Positions 8,940 to 17,588 of a stretch of 64,000 nucleotides of DNA are shown here, in pieces. Origin of the DNA: Burkholderiaceae bacterium (lineage in GTDB: Bacteria > Pseudomonadota > Gammaproteobacteria > Burkholderiales > Burkholderiaceae_C); contig JAFALA010000079.1 in NCBI GenBank assembly GCA_019234815.1, positions 35,000 through 98,999 of the forward strand, given 5' to 3'. The notes under the pieces are model-generated. The model saw nothing but the letters and a program-made list of their open reading frames with translations, searched no databases and had not been told where the DNA came from. Each line of letters begins with the position of its first letter. Positions within the stretch are counted from its first letter, which is position 1. The translations under genes and the position numbers were made by a program.

Positions 8940-9787
8940 TGAGCTGGCAATGCAGGGCTCGGGCGGGCGCCCGAAGGGTGTACGGATTTGGCATGTTCTC
9001 GTTGGCGCTGATGATGGCCGGCGTCAGCGGCCTGGCCCAGGCCGCCAGTTGTGGCGACAAGCCGGTGTTCCTGAGTTTTGACACGGGCCACATGGGCGTG
9101 GCGCCGCTGGTGGCCGAAACCCTCAGGCGCTACGACGCCAAGGTCACGTTCTTTCTGGCCAACGAGCCCACACTGACCGGCGGAGCTACGCTGGACGAGC
9201 AGTGGGCGCCCTGGTGGCGTGCGCGCGTGGCCGAAGGGCACGATTTCGGCTCCCACACCTGGGACCACGACATCTGGATGGCCGATCTGCCCACGGGCAA
9301 TTTCAAGATGAAGCGCATGGCGGGCAAGGCCAAGCCGGTGCTGCACGAGATGACGCCCCGGCAGTATTGCGAAGATCTGCGCAAGCCGGCGCAGCGCTTT
9401 CGCGAGATGACGGGCCAGGCCATGGCGCCCCTGTTCAGGGCACCCAGCGGCAAGACCTCCGAGGCCTTGATCGCGGCTGCCAAGGCCTGCGGCTTTACCC
9501 ATGTGGGCTGGAGCGCCGCCGGGTATCTCGGCGATGACCTGCCTGACAAGGCCGCGTCCAACGAGGTCCTGCTGCAGCGCGCGCTGCGCGATATCCGGCC
9601 TGGCGACGTGCTCATCGCGCATCTGGGCATTTGGTCGCGCCAGCAGGCCTGGGCGCCCGAGGTACTGGATCCGCTGATGCGAGGGTTGAAGGCCAAAGGC
9701 ATGTGCTTTGCACCCTTGCGTGAACACCCGGTCTACGGCCCCTTGGTCAGGGGTGCGGCGCCTGCGCACCCGGCGAGCGCATCCTGA
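8939..9787 (+). CDS. exported polysaccharide deacetylase-family protein
   Basis: A 282-residue NodB-homology protein that would remove N- or O-acetyl groups from a polysaccharide or peptidoglycan. A signal-like segment (MFSLALMMAGVSGLAQAA) ends near residue 37. Metal-site motifs follow: SFDTGH (the usual FDDG Asp pair is reduced to one Asp), SHTWDH with two His, and FRAPSG. Because the first motif departs from TFDDG, activity should be tested rather than assumed. The start at 8939 overlaps the upstream stop by one base (TGATG), suggesting translational coupling; the GTG at 8936 is less likely. Its own stop overlaps the next ATG in the same way. Confidence 0.78.
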   Translation: MSWQCRARAGARRVYGFGMFSLALMMAGVSGLAQAASCGDKPVFLSFDTGHMGVAPLVAETLRRYDAKVTFFLANEPTLTGGATLDEQWAPWWRARVAEGHDFGSHTWDHDIWMADLPTGNFKMKRMAGKAKPVLHEMTPRQYCEDLRKPAQRFREMTGQAMAPLFRAPSGKTSEALIAAAKACGFTHVGWSAAGYLGDDLPDKAASNEVLLQRALRDIRPGDVLIAHLGIWSRQQAWAPEVLDPLMRGLKAKGMCFAPLREHPVYGPLVRGAAPAHPASAS

Positions 9788-10770
9788 TGGACGCATTGAG
9801 GGACGCATTGAGCGAGGCTTTTGCCTTGGCGCAGCAATGGCTGTTCGAAACGCTGGTGCAGCCGCTGGTGTTCGGTGCGGGCCTGGGCGGTCGTCTGGAA
9901 GAGGCCTTCGATGCCACCGGCTGGCTCCTGATCGGGCTGATCCAGGTGCTGATCATCGTCATATTCATTGGCGCGCTGGAGCGTTGGCGGCCGGTCGAGC
10001 CCGTGCAGGACCGGCAGGCCGTCCGGGTGGACGTGATCTACACGCTGATTCACCAACTGGGCCTGGTGCGCGTGCTGATGTTCTTTGCGCTGGACCCGAC
10101 GCTGGACGCCGTCTCGGGCCAGATGCGCCTGGCGGGCCTGCCCACCTTCCAGTTGGATGCCGTCTGGCCTGGCGTCAGCGACCAGCCCTGGGTCAGTTTT
10201 GGCCTGTATCTCGCCGTCTTTGATTTCATCGGCTACGGGCTGCATCGGGCCCAGCACCATTTCAGTTGGTGGTGGGCCCTGCACGCGTTGCATCACAGCC
10301 AGCGCCAGATGACCAAGTGGAGCGACAACCGCAATCACTTGCTGGACGACGTGTTGCTGGCCGCCGCGTTTGCGTTGCTCGCACGATTGATCGGCGTCGG
10401 GCCGCAGCAGTTCGTGGCGCTCGTGGCCCTGCAGCAACTGGTTCAGAATCTTCAGCATGCCAATGCGCGCATCTGGTTCGGCCGCGTGTTCGAGCGGGTG
10501 TTGGTCAGCCCGCGATTCCATCGCCGGCACCACGCCATGGGGACGGGGCACGAGTCCACGGGCAAGGGCAGCTTGGGCGGGCACAATTTCGCGGTACTGT
10601 TCCCGGTCTGGGACATTGTGTTCGGTACCGCCGATTGGCGGCCCCGGTACGACGCCACCGGGATTCGCGATCAACTGCCGCAAGAGGGCGCACGCGATTA
10701 CGGACGCGGTTTCTGGCGCCAGCAATGGCTGGGCCTGCAGCGATTGGTTGGCGGTTTGATGGGGCAATGA
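9787..10770 (+). CDS. membrane fatty-acid hydroxylase / sterol-desaturase family protein
   Basis: A 327-residue integral membrane di-iron protein. Hydrophobic segments occur near residues 47-65, 85-105, 140-155 and 195-225. The His clusters expected for the diiron site are present: HRAQHH, HALHHS and HRRHH, in the right order and spacing. It would hydroxylate or desaturate a lipid; the substrate is unknown. The ATG at 9787 shares its first base with the deacetylase stop. With the YVTN and deacetylase genes it suggests a joint role in the cell envelope (inference). Confidence 0.82.
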   Translation: MDALRDALSEAFALAQQWLFETLVQPLVFGAGLGGRLEEAFDATGWLLIGLIQVLIIVIFIGALERWRPVEPVQDRQAVRVDVIYTLIHQLGLVRVLMFFALDPTLDAVSGQMRLAGLPTFQLDAVWPGVSDQPWVSFGLYLAVFDFIGYGLHRAQHHFSWWWALHALHHSQRQMTKWSDNRNHLLDDVLLAAAFALLARLIGVGPQQFVALVALQQLVQNLQHANARIWFGRVFERVLVSPRFHRRHHAMGTGHESTGKGSLGGHNFAVLFPVWDIVFGTADWRPRYDATGIRDQLPQEGARDYGRGFWRQQWLGLQRLVGGLMGQ

Positions 10771-10801
10771 TTGCTATGCTCCATTTTCTTGAGGAGCATG
10801 A

Positions 10802-11731
10802 ATGAGCAAATCCCTGGGCCGGATCATCAACGCGTTCTGGCGTGCCGCGGCGTATTGCCTGCATCCGCGCGTGATCATGCTGTCGCTGCTGCCCTTGCTG
10901 CTGCTGGGCGGCCTGGCCGGCGTGTTCATGTATTTTTTCTGGGAGTCGGCGGTGTCGGGCGTGCGCGGCACGCTGGAAAGCTGGCAGCTCATCAGCGCCT
11001 TGCTGGATTGGCTCGACAGGCTGGGCGCCAGCGGCTTTCGGACCGTGCTGGCGCCGCTGCTGGTGCTGGCCATCGGCACGCCGATTGTGGTGGTGCTGAG
11101 CCTGCTGCTGGTGGCCCTGCTGATGACGCCGCAGATGGCGCGGCTGGTTGCGCTGCGCCGCTACCCGACGCTGGAGCGCAAGCATGGCGCGAGCTGGTGG
11201 GGCAGCCTGGCTTGGTCGCTCGCGCACGGGGTCGTCGCCTTGTTCCTGCTGCTGATCAGCATGCCGCTGTGGCTGATCCCGCCGCTCGTGCTGTTCGTGC
11301 CGCCGCTGATCTGGGCGTGGCTGGGCTATCGCGTGTTTGCCTATGACGTGCTGGCGGGCTTTGCCTCGGTGGAGGAGCGGCGCCACATCATGCAGGCCAA
11401 CAAGCTTCCGCTGTTCTTCCTGGGGCTGATCACCGGCTACCTGGGCGCGGCGCCGGCCGCCATCTGGGCCTTTGGTGCGCTGTCGGTGATCTTCGCGCCT
11501 TTCCTGGTGCTGGTTTCAGTCTGGCTCTACACCCTGGTGTTCGCGTTCGCGGCGCTGTGGTTCGCGCACTTCTGCTTCCAGGCCCTTTGGGAATTGCGCC
11601 AGCAGCCTGCGCCGGCTGCGTCCATCCTGGATCTTGGCGCCGGACCCGGCCACGCCGCGCGGCCGATCGATGCCCTCGAGCTCGACGATCCGCCCGCGCC
11701 ATCGCGCTTTGTGGAGCAGGACCTGCCATGA
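10802..11731 (+). CDS. EI24/CysZ-like multi-spanning membrane protein
   Basis: A 309-residue protein with at least five hydrophobic segments (near residues 25-45, 80-105, 140-170, 200-225 and 230-255) in the pattern of the EI24 domain found in CysZ sulfate transporters and many unnamed bacterial proteins. The C-terminal ~50 residues are soluble and Pro/Ala-rich. GAGGAG precedes the ATG at a good distance. Its last codons overlap the CinA-like gene by ATGA. No sulfur genes are nearby, so a sulfate role is not supported. Confidence 0.75.
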   Translation: MSKSLGRIINAFWRAAAYCLHPRVIMLSLLPLLLLGGLAGVFMYFFWESAVSGVRGTLESWQLISALLDWLDRLGASGFRTVLAPLLVLAIGTPIVVVLSLLLVALLMTPQMARLVALRRYPTLERKHGASWWGSLAWSLAHGVVALFLLLISMPLWLIPPLVLFVPPLIWAWLGYRVFAYDVLAGFASVEERRHIMQANKLPLFFLGLITGYLGAAPAAIWAFGALSVIFAPFLVLVSVWLYTLVFAFAALWFAHFCFQALWELRQQPAPAASILDLGAGPGHAARPIDALELDDPPAPSRFVEQDLP

Positions 11732-12522
11732 AGGTCGGACTCATCATCATCGGCGACGAGATCCTGTCTGGCAAACGCCAGGACCGGCACCTCAGCAAGT
11801 GCATCGAATTGCTGGCCGAGCGCGGCATGAGCCTGAGTTGGGCGCATTACCTCGGCGACGACCGCGAGCAGATCACCGTCGAGCTGCGCCGGGCCTTTGC
11901 CAGCGGCGATCTGGTGTTCAGCTGCGGCGGCATTGGCGCCACGCCGGACGACCATACCCGCCAGGCCGCCGCTGCGGCGCTGGATCAGCCGCTGGCGCTG
12001 CACGCGCAGGCCAGGGCGCTGATCTGGCAGCGCGTCTGCGAGACGGCGCAGGACACGGGCGTGCAGCCCGACCCCGAGCACCCCGACACCTTGCGCCGCT
12101 TCGAGATGGGCATGTTCCCGGCGGCTGCCGACATCATCCCCAACCCCTACAACAAGATCCCGGGCTTCTTTGTCGGCCACGTGCATTTCGTGCCCGGCTT
12201 TCCCGTCATGGCCCATCCGATGATGGCCTGGGTGCTCGACACGCGCTATGCGGCGCTGCACAGCACCGTGCGGCGGCGCGAGCGCTCCCTGATCGTGCAG
12301 GGTGCCATGGAAGCCAGCCTCACGCCCTTGATGGAGCAGATCGAGCGCAGATTTCCCGGCATCAAGGTGTTCAGCCTGCCTAGCGTCGATCACCCTCAGT
12401 GGGGCCGGCACATCGAGCTCGGCGTCAAGGGTGACGACGCTACGCTCGACGCGGCCTACGCCGAACTCAAGACGGGGCTTTCCCAATTTGGTGCGTACAT
12501 AAGCACAGAATTGGTGCGTTAA
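11728..12522 (+). CDS. CinA-type molybdopterin-binding-domain protein
   Basis: A 264-residue protein with an N-terminal MoaB/Mog-like domain: IIIGDEILSGKRQD at residues 6-19 and CGGIGATPDDHTRQ near 70-83. It matches the COG1058 part of competence/damage-inducible CinA without the C-terminal deamidase domain. Such proteins are linked to nicotinamide-nucleotide pyrophosphatase activity; the role here is unproven. The ATG at 11728 is within the ATGA overlap with the EI24 gene, so the long upstream open frame is disregarded. An NtrC-type site for glnA lies inside its last 20 bp. Confidence 0.8.
   Translation: MKVGLIIIGDEILSGKRQDRHLSKCIELLAERGMSLSWAHYLGDDREQITVELRRAFASGDLVFSCGGIGATPDDHTRQAAAAALDQPLALHAQARALIWQRVCETAQDTGVQPDPEHPDTLRRFEMGMFPAAADIIPNPYNKIPGFFVGHVHFVPGFPVMAHPMMAWVLDTRYAALHSTVRRRERSLIVQGAMEASLTPLMEQIERRFPGIKVFSLPSVDHPQWGRHIELGVKGDDATLDAAYAELKTGLSQFGAYISTELVR
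12502..12518. promoter_or_regulatory. NtrC-type enhancer site upstream of glnA
   Basis: AGCACAGAATTGGTGCG has the GCAC-N7-GTGC dyad of NtrC sites (Escherichia coli consensus TGCACTATATTGGTGCA). It sits about 190 bp upstream of the sigma-54 promoter at 12700, inside the end of the cinA-like gene. A further GGTGC half-site lies just before it at about 12490. Confidence 0.7.
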
Positions 12523-12836
12523 TGAATTTTTTAGTGCATTGCGCCATCCGTCGAACGGTGGATGTGTCCGCTGCCCTGGGTCAAGTTGATTCCAGAATCA
12601 TGTAATCCAGCGCGTTCGGCCATCGCATAATGCGGCGGCGCGTTGTTTGTGGCGGACCTGATGCGGGCCGATCTGTCGATCCGGGCCAGACGCCCAAACT
12701 TGGCACGCAAACTGCTTACAGTTTTGGTGCAGCAGCCCTGGACGAGGTCTTCTTGTTTCGGCGGCATGCCCAAGCCCCGTTTTTGCAAGCTGTTCCGCAA
12801 CCTGTTTCGTTTACCCAGATCCGCTAGGAGTGATTG
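12523..12836 (+). other. glnA upstream intergenic region
   Basis: 314 bp without a credible gene. It holds a small dyad CGCATAATGCG near 12625, the sigma-54 promoter at 12700-12716, and about 120 bp of untranslated leader ending in TAGGAG six bases before the glnA ATG. I see no second clear sigma-70 promoter. Confidence 0.6.
12700..12716 (+). promoter_or_regulatory. sigma-54 (RpoN) promoter of glnA
   Basis: TTGGCACGCAAACTGCT matches the -24/-12 consensus: TGGCACG, with GG and GC exactly 12 bp apart. Together with the NtrC site and the downstream glnL-glnG genes it supports nitrogen-regulated expression. No other sigma-54 promoter of this quality was seen in the window. Confidence 0.85.
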
Positions 12837-14252
12837 ATGGCCAAGACCGTTGCCGACGTGATGAAGATCGTGAAAGAGAACGAGGTCAAGTTTGTTGACT
12901 TCCGTTTCACGGACACTCGAGGCAAAGAGCAGCACGTGACCGTTCCCGTGTCTGCATTTGATGAAGACAAGTTCGTGTCCGGCCATGCCTTCGACGGCTC
13001 GTCGATCGCCGGCTGGAAGGGCATCGAAGCGTCCGACATGCTGCTGATGCCGGATCCCAACACGGCCAATATCGACCCCTTCTTCGAAGAGCCCACGCTG
13101 CTCTTGAGCTGCGACGTGATCGATCCGGCCGACGGCAAGGCCTACGAGCGCGATCCGCGCTCGCTGGCCAAGCGCGCAGAAGCCTATTTGAAGTCCTCGG
13201 GCCTGGGCGACACCGCCTACTTCGGTCCCGAACCCGAGTTCTTTATTTTCGACTCGGTGCGCTGGGCCAACGACATGTCGGGCTCCTTCTTCAAGATCGA
13301 ATCGGAAGAAGCCGCATGGAATTCCGGCAAGGAATACGAGCACGGCAACTCCGGCTACCGTCCCAGCGTCAAGGGCGGCTATTTCCCCGTGCCTCCGGTC
13401 GATTCGGCGCAGGACATGCGCTCGGAAATGTGCCTGATCCTCGAATCGCTGGGCATTCCGGTCGAAGTGCATCACCACGAAGTGGCCAACGCCGGCCAGA
13501 TGGAAATCGGCACCAAGTTCAGCTCGCTGGTCGAGCGCGCCGACTGGCTGCAACTGCAGAAGTACGTAATCGTCAACGTGGCCCACGCCTACGGCAAGAC
13601 TGCGACCTTCATGCCCAAGCCAATTGTCGGCGACAACGGCTCTGGCATGCACGTGCACCAGTCGGTCTGGAAGGACGGCAAGAACCTGTTCGCAGGCGAC
13701 GGCTACGCCGGCCTGAGCGAGTTCGCGCTGTACTACATCGGCGGCATCATCAAGCATGCGCGCGCCCTGAACGCGATCACCAACCCGGGCACGAACTCGT
13801 ACAAGCGCCTGGTGCCCGGCTTCGAAGCTCCGGTTAAGCTGGCTTACTCGGCCAAGAACCGCTCGGCCTCGATCCGCATTCCGTATGTGGCCAACCCCAA
13901 GGGTCGCCGCATCGAGGCGCGATTCCCCGATCCCTCGGCCAACCCCTACCTGGCCTTCTCGGCCCTGCTGATGGCCGGTCTGGACGGCGTGGAAAACAAG
14001 ATCCATCCGGGCGAAGCCGCCACCAAGGACCTGTACCACCTGCCGCCGGAAGAAGACGCCAAGATCCCGACCGTGTGCCACAGCCTGGATCAGGCCCTGG
14101 AGTACCTGGACAAGGACCGTGCCTTCCTGACCAAGGGCGGCGTGTTCACCGATGCCTACCTCGATGCCTACATCGAGCTGAAGATGCAGGAAGTGACGCG
14201 TTTCCGCATGGCCACCCATCCGGTCGAATTCGACATGTACTACGCGCTGTGA
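12837..14252 (+). CDS. glnA: type I glutamine synthetase
   Basis: ATP-dependent formation of glutamine from glutamate and ammonia; a dodecameric cytoplasmic enzyme. At 471 residues it fits GSI-beta. The N-terminal beta-grasp holds DGSSIAGW, the catalytic core holds [20 protein letters not shown] and [16 protein letters not shown], and the adenylylation loop [10 protein letters not shown] places the modifiable Tyr at 400. Activity should thus be controlled by GlnE adenylylation as well as by NtrC. The ATG at 12837 follows AGGAG at 12826; the TTG three bases earlier is ignored. It is the first gene of the nitrogen cluster, with its own terminator before the next gene. Confidence 0.97.
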   Translation: MAKTVADVMKIVKENEVKFVDFRFTDTRGKEQHVTVPVSAFDEDKFVSGHAFDGSSIAGWKGIEASDMLLMPDPNTANIDPFFEEPTLLLSCDVIDPADGKAYERDPRSLAKRAEAYLKSSGLGDTAYFGPEPEFFIFDSVRWANDMSGSFFKIESEEAAWNSGKEYEHGNSGYRPSVKGGYFPVPPVDSAQDMRSEMCLILESLGIPVEVHHHEVANAGQMEIGTKFSSLVERADWLQLQKYVIVNVAHAYGKTATFMPKPIVGDNGSGMHVHQSVWKDGKNLFAGDGYAGLSEFALYYIGGIIKHARALNAITNPGTNSYKRLVPGFEAPVKLAYSAKNRSASIRIPYVANPKGRRIEARFPDPSANPYLAFSALLMAGLDGVENKIHPGEAATKDLYHLPPEEDAKIPTVCHSLDQALEYLDKDRAFLTKGGVFTDAYLDAYIELKMQEVTRFRMATHPVEFDMYYAL

Positions 14253-14304
14253 GGCCTGGGCGCGAGCTGGAATTGAAGCCAGTTGCGCGCCGCGCCGAGC
14301 ATGG

Positions 14305-14333
14305 AAAAGGACGGCGTGCGCCGTCCTTTTTCT
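14305..14333 (+). terminator. terminator after glnA
   Basis: AAAAGGACGGCG and CGCCGTCCTTTT form a 12-bp perfect stem with a 2-nt loop, followed by T residues. It separates glnA transcription from the DUF4124-like/glnL/glnG genes, so the latter are probably expressed by read-through or from a weak promoter of their own. Confidence 0.92.
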
Positions 14334-14381
14334 TGTGCGCCACAATATGCGCATCGAATTCGTCAAGGCAATCCTCTGGCC

Positions 14382-14900
14382 ATGCTTATCCAGCCTCATG
14401 CGGTCCATCAAGCTCGACACTTCCTGCTGCCCGGTCTGGCCTTGTTCTTGAGCCTGGGCGCGGCGACGCAGGCCGTGGCGCAGGTGTACCGCTGCCCGGG
14501 GCCGCCGGTGCTGTACACGGACGCCCTGTCGGCCAAAGAGGCGCAGGAAAAGGGCTGCCGCACCATCGAGGGCACGCCCATCACGGTGGTTCAGGCGCCC
14601 AAGGCGCGCGCTGTCGCCAGTGCCGCATCGGGAGCGCGGAGTGCTGACAGCAAGGTCGATCCCGCGCAACAGCGGGCGCGCGACAGCGATCGGCGCCGCG
14701 TCCTGGAGGCTGAGCTTCAGGAAGCCGAGCTGCGCATGGCGCAGCTGCAGAAGGACTACAACGGCGGCCAGCCCGAGCGCAATGGCGACGAGCGCAACTA
14801 TCAGCGTTACCTCGACCGTGTGGCCGACCTCAAGGCCAGCATTGATCGCCAGGATGCCGACATCCAGGCCATCAAGAGGGAAATCAGCAAACTGCCCTGA
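14382..14900 (+). CDS. exported DUF4124-like protein between glnA and glnL
   Basis: A 172-residue protein with a signal peptide (FLLPGLALFLSLGAATQAVA, cleaved near residue 30), then a short DUF4124-like segment (VYRCPGPPVLYTD ... GCRTI) with two Cys, and a C-terminal helical, coiled-coil-prone region (residues 90-172, rich in Glu, Arg, Gln and Lys). It is periplasmic by prediction. It is inserted between glnA and the ntrBC homologues, which suggests but does not prove a link to nitrogen status. The ribosome site is weak. Confidence 0.72.
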   Translation: MLIQPHAVHQARHFLLPGLALFLSLGAATQAVAQVYRCPGPPVLYTDALSAKEAQEKGCRTIEGTPITVVQAPKARAVASAASGARSADSKVDPAQQRARDSDRRRVLEAELQEAELRMAQLQKDYNGGQPERNGDERNYQRYLDRVADLKASIDRQDADIQAIKREISKLP

Positions 14901-14939
14901 GTCCGCTGCCGCGGCCGGGCAGCTCATCAGGTGCAAGTG

Positions 14940-16019
14940 ATGCAAGCAAACAATCAGACCGGCCAAGGCTTGGACGCACTGGATCTGCTGGCCACCATGG
15001 TGGCGGTGGTCCATCCGGATGGCGAATGCCTGTTCGTCAATACGGCCTTCGAAGCCAGCGTCAGGATGTCGCGGCGGGCCATGGAGCACAGCCACCTCCA
15101 GGACTGGTTTGCCGACGCCGGGCGTCTGCAGGAAGCCCTGGCGGGTGTCGCTCGAAATGCCTACTCCAGCAGCCGCTTCGATGCGCTGCTGCGCCGGGGC
15201 CTGCGCACGCACGAAGAGATCCTGTCGGTGCACGTGATCGTCAGCCAGACGGACAAGCCGGACCGGCTGCTGGTCGAATTGATCGAGAACGAGCAGCAGA
15301 CCCGCCAGGACCGTGAAGAGCGCTCGCTCGATCAGGTGCAGGCCACCAAGGAGCTGATCCGAAATCTCGCCCATGAGATCAAGAATCCGCTGGGCGGCAT
15401 TCGGGGCGCGGCACAGTTGCTGGGCCTGGAACTGGACTCGCCGGACCTCGGTGAATACATCCAGGTCATCCTGCACGAGGTGGACCGCCTGCAGAGCCTG
15501 GTCGACCGGCTGCTGGCCCCCCACCGGCGCGCCCAGGTCATGGGCGACGTGAACATCCACGAGATCTGCGAGCGGGTCCGCACGCTGATCCTGGTCGAGT
15601 ATCCCAAGGGCTTGCATGTCGTCCGCGACTACGACACCTCGCTGCCTGACTTCCGTGGCGACCGCGAGCAGCTGCTGCAGGCCTTGCTGAACATCGTGCA
15701 GAACGCCGCGCAGGCCCTGCAGGGCAGGATTCAGGACGGCAGCGCGCAGATCGTCCTGAAGACGCGCATAGGCCGGCAAGTCACCATCGGCAAACAGCGC
15801 TGGCGCCTGGCATTGGAATTGCATATCCAAGACAACGGCCCGGGCGTGCCTCCCGAGATTCGTGACCGCATTTTCTTTCCCCTGGTTTCAGGACGGGATG
15901 GCGGATCGGGTCTGGGGCTCACCTTGTCGCAGACGATTGTGCAACAGCACCAAGGCATGATCGAGTGCGACAGCGAACCCGGACGGACCGATTTCCGAAT
16001 TACTTTGCCGCTGCCCTGA
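14940..16019 (+). CDS. glnL: nitrogen-regulation sensor kinase NtrB
   Basis: A cytoplasmic histidine kinase/phosphatase that phosphorylates NtrC under nitrogen limitation and is controlled by PII. It has 359 residues: an N-terminal PAS domain (residues 10-110), then HisKA with His145 in NLAHEIKNPLGGIRGAAQLL, then HATPase with NIVQNAAQAL (N box), DNGPGVP (G1) and GGSGLGLTLSQTIV (G2). No membrane segment is present, as expected for NtrB. An in-frame GTG at 14931 is the alternative start; the ATG at 14940 has AGG about 8 bp upstream. glnG follows after 31 bp. Confidence 0.93.
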   Translation: MQANNQTGQGLDALDLLATMVAVVHPDGECLFVNTAFEASVRMSRRAMEHSHLQDWFADAGRLQEALAGVARNAYSSSRFDALLRRGLRTHEEILSVHVIVSQTDKPDRLLVELIENEQQTRQDREERSLDQVQATKELIRNLAHEIKNPLGGIRGAAQLLGLELDSPDLGEYIQVILHEVDRLQSLVDRLLAPHRRAQVMGDVNIHEICERVRTLILVEYPKGLHVVRDYDTSLPDFRGDREQLLQALLNIVQNAAQALQGRIQDGSAQIVLKTRIGRQVTIGKQRWRLALELHIQDNGPGVPPEIRDRIFFPLVSGRDGGSGLGLTLSQTIVQQHQGMIECDSEPGRTDFRITLPLP

Positions 16020-16050
16020 GTTCACAAGACACAAGGCCTGGAGTTCCTGA

Positions 16051-17565
16051 ATGAAATCCATTTGGATTGTTGACGATGATCACTCGATTCGCTTCGTGCT
16101 TGAAAAGGCGCTGGGGCGGGAGGGGCTGCCGGTGCGCAGCTTCAGTAATGCCAGAGACCTGCTGGCTGCCCTGGACCAGGAGTCGCCGCCGCAGGTGCTG
16201 GTGTCCGACATCCGCATGCCGGGCGGCTCGGGCCTGGAACTGCTGGCCAAGGTCAAGGCCAAGTACCCGAGCCTGCCCGTCATCGTGATGACGGCGTATT
16301 CCGACCTGGACAGCGCCGTGTCGGCGTTCCAGGGCGGGGCGTTCGAATACCTGCCCAAGCCCTTCGACCTGTCGCGCGCGGTCGAGCTGATCCGGCGCGC
16401 GCAGGAGGAGAGCGAGCGCGAGGCCGTCGACCTGGAAGCGTCGGCGCACATGCCCGAGATGCTCGGCCAGGCGCCGGCCATGCAGGACGTGTTCCGTGCC
16501 ATCGGCCGGCTGGCGCAAAGCAATGTGACCGTGCTGATCACCGGTGAATCGGGCTCGGGCAAGGAGCTGGTGGCGCGTGCGCTGCACAAGCACAGTCCGC
16601 GCGCCGAGGGGCCGTTCGTGGCCATCAACACGGCGGCCATCCCCAAGGACCTGCTGGAGTCCGAACTGTTCGGCCACGAGCGCGGCGCCTTCACGGGCGC
16701 GCAGGGCACGCGGCGCGGACGCTTCGAGCAGGCCGAGGGCGGCACCCTGTTCCTGGACGAGATCGGCGATATGCCGCTGGACCTGCAGACGCGGCTGCTG
16801 CGGGTGCTGTCCGACGGGCAGTACTACCGCGTCGGCGGCCACAGCCCCTTGCGCGCCAGCGTGCGCGTGATTGCCGCCACCCACCAGAACCTGGAGGAGC
16901 GGGTGCGCCAGGGCTCGTTCCGGGAAGACCTGTTCCACAGGCTGAACGTGATTCGCCTGCGCCTGCCGCCGCTGCGCGAGCGGCGCGAAGACGTGCCCGT
17001 GCTGGCGCGCTATTTCCTGCAGCGCAGCGCCGTGGAGCTGGGCGTGGAACCCAAGCGCCTGTCGGAGCCCGCGCTGGCGCGGTTGATGCAGTTCGATTTT
17101 CCCGGCAACGTGCGCCAGCTCGAGAACATCTGCCACTGGCTGAGCGTGATGGCGCCCTCGCAGGTCGTGGAAACCAAGGACCTGCCGCAGGAGCTGCTGA
17201 GCGGCGCGCCGCATGCCGTGCCACATGCCATGCCCAATGCCGCGCCGGGTGTCGGCTCGATCGCTGGCGCAAGCGACGGGGCGGACGCCTATGCGGCGGC
17301 CATGCCGCAGGCCAGTCCGTTCGGCGCCTTCGGCCTTGCGGGATCGGCGGACGATTGGGTTCGCGACATGGCGCGGGAGGCCAAGCGCATGCTGCTGGCC
17401 GGCGAGCCCGAAGTCTGGGAGCTGATGACGCGCCGCTTCGAGGCCGGCCTGATCCAGACCGCGCTCGAAGTGACGCGCGGACGCCGCATCGAGGCGGCGC
17501 AGAAGCTGGGAATCGGGCGCAACACCATCACGCGCAAGATCCAGGAGCTGAAGCTGGACGTTTGA
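16051..17565 (+). CDS. glnG: nitrogen-regulation response regulator NtrC
   Basis: A sigma-54-dependent activator with 504 residues. The receiver domain (1-120) has Asp53 in VSDIRMPGG and Lys103 in LPKPFD. The AAA+ domain (~145-375) has Walker A GESGSGKE, the sigma-54 contact loop GAFTGA, and Walker B TLFLDEIGDMP. A Fis-type HTH closes it (residues ~460-500, AAQKLGIGRNTITRKIQEL). A His/Pro/Ala-rich linker lies between AAA+ and HTH (about residues 388-430). It should act on the enhancer and promoter found ahead of glnA. Confidence 0.95.
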   Translation: MKSIWIVDDDHSIRFVLEKALGREGLPVRSFSNARDLLAALDQESPPQVLVSDIRMPGGSGLELLAKVKAKYPSLPVIVMTAYSDLDSAVSAFQGGAFEYLPKPFDLSRAVELIRRAQEESEREAVDLEASAHMPEMLGQAPAMQDVFRAIGRLAQSNVTVLITGESGSGKELVARALHKHSPRAEGPFVAINTAAIPKDLLESELFGHERGAFTGAQGTRRGRFEQAEGGTLFLDEIGDMPLDLQTRLLRVLSDGQYYRVGGHSPLRASVRVIAATHQNLEERVRQGSFREDLFHRLNVIRLRLPPLRERREDVPVLARYFLQRSAVELGVEPKRLSEPALARLMQFDFPGNVRQLENICHWLSVMAPSQVVETKDLPQELLSGAPHAVPHAMPNAAPGVGSIAGASDGADAYAAAMPQASPFGAFGLAGSADDWVRDMAREAKRMLLAGEPEVWELMTRRFEAGLIQTALEVTRGRRIEAAQKLGIGRNTITRKIQELKLDV

Positions 17566-17588
17566 AGCGCCGGTTTCAAACGTCGGTT

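Noticed and set aside
12531..15830. Very long open frame (1099 codons) on the minus strand opposite glnA and glnL
   Set aside because: It is exactly antisense to three well-supported genes and crosses their terminator. Its composition (rich in His, Arg, Gly, Leu) is what GC-rich codon bias produces in the opposite frame. No domain is recognisable.
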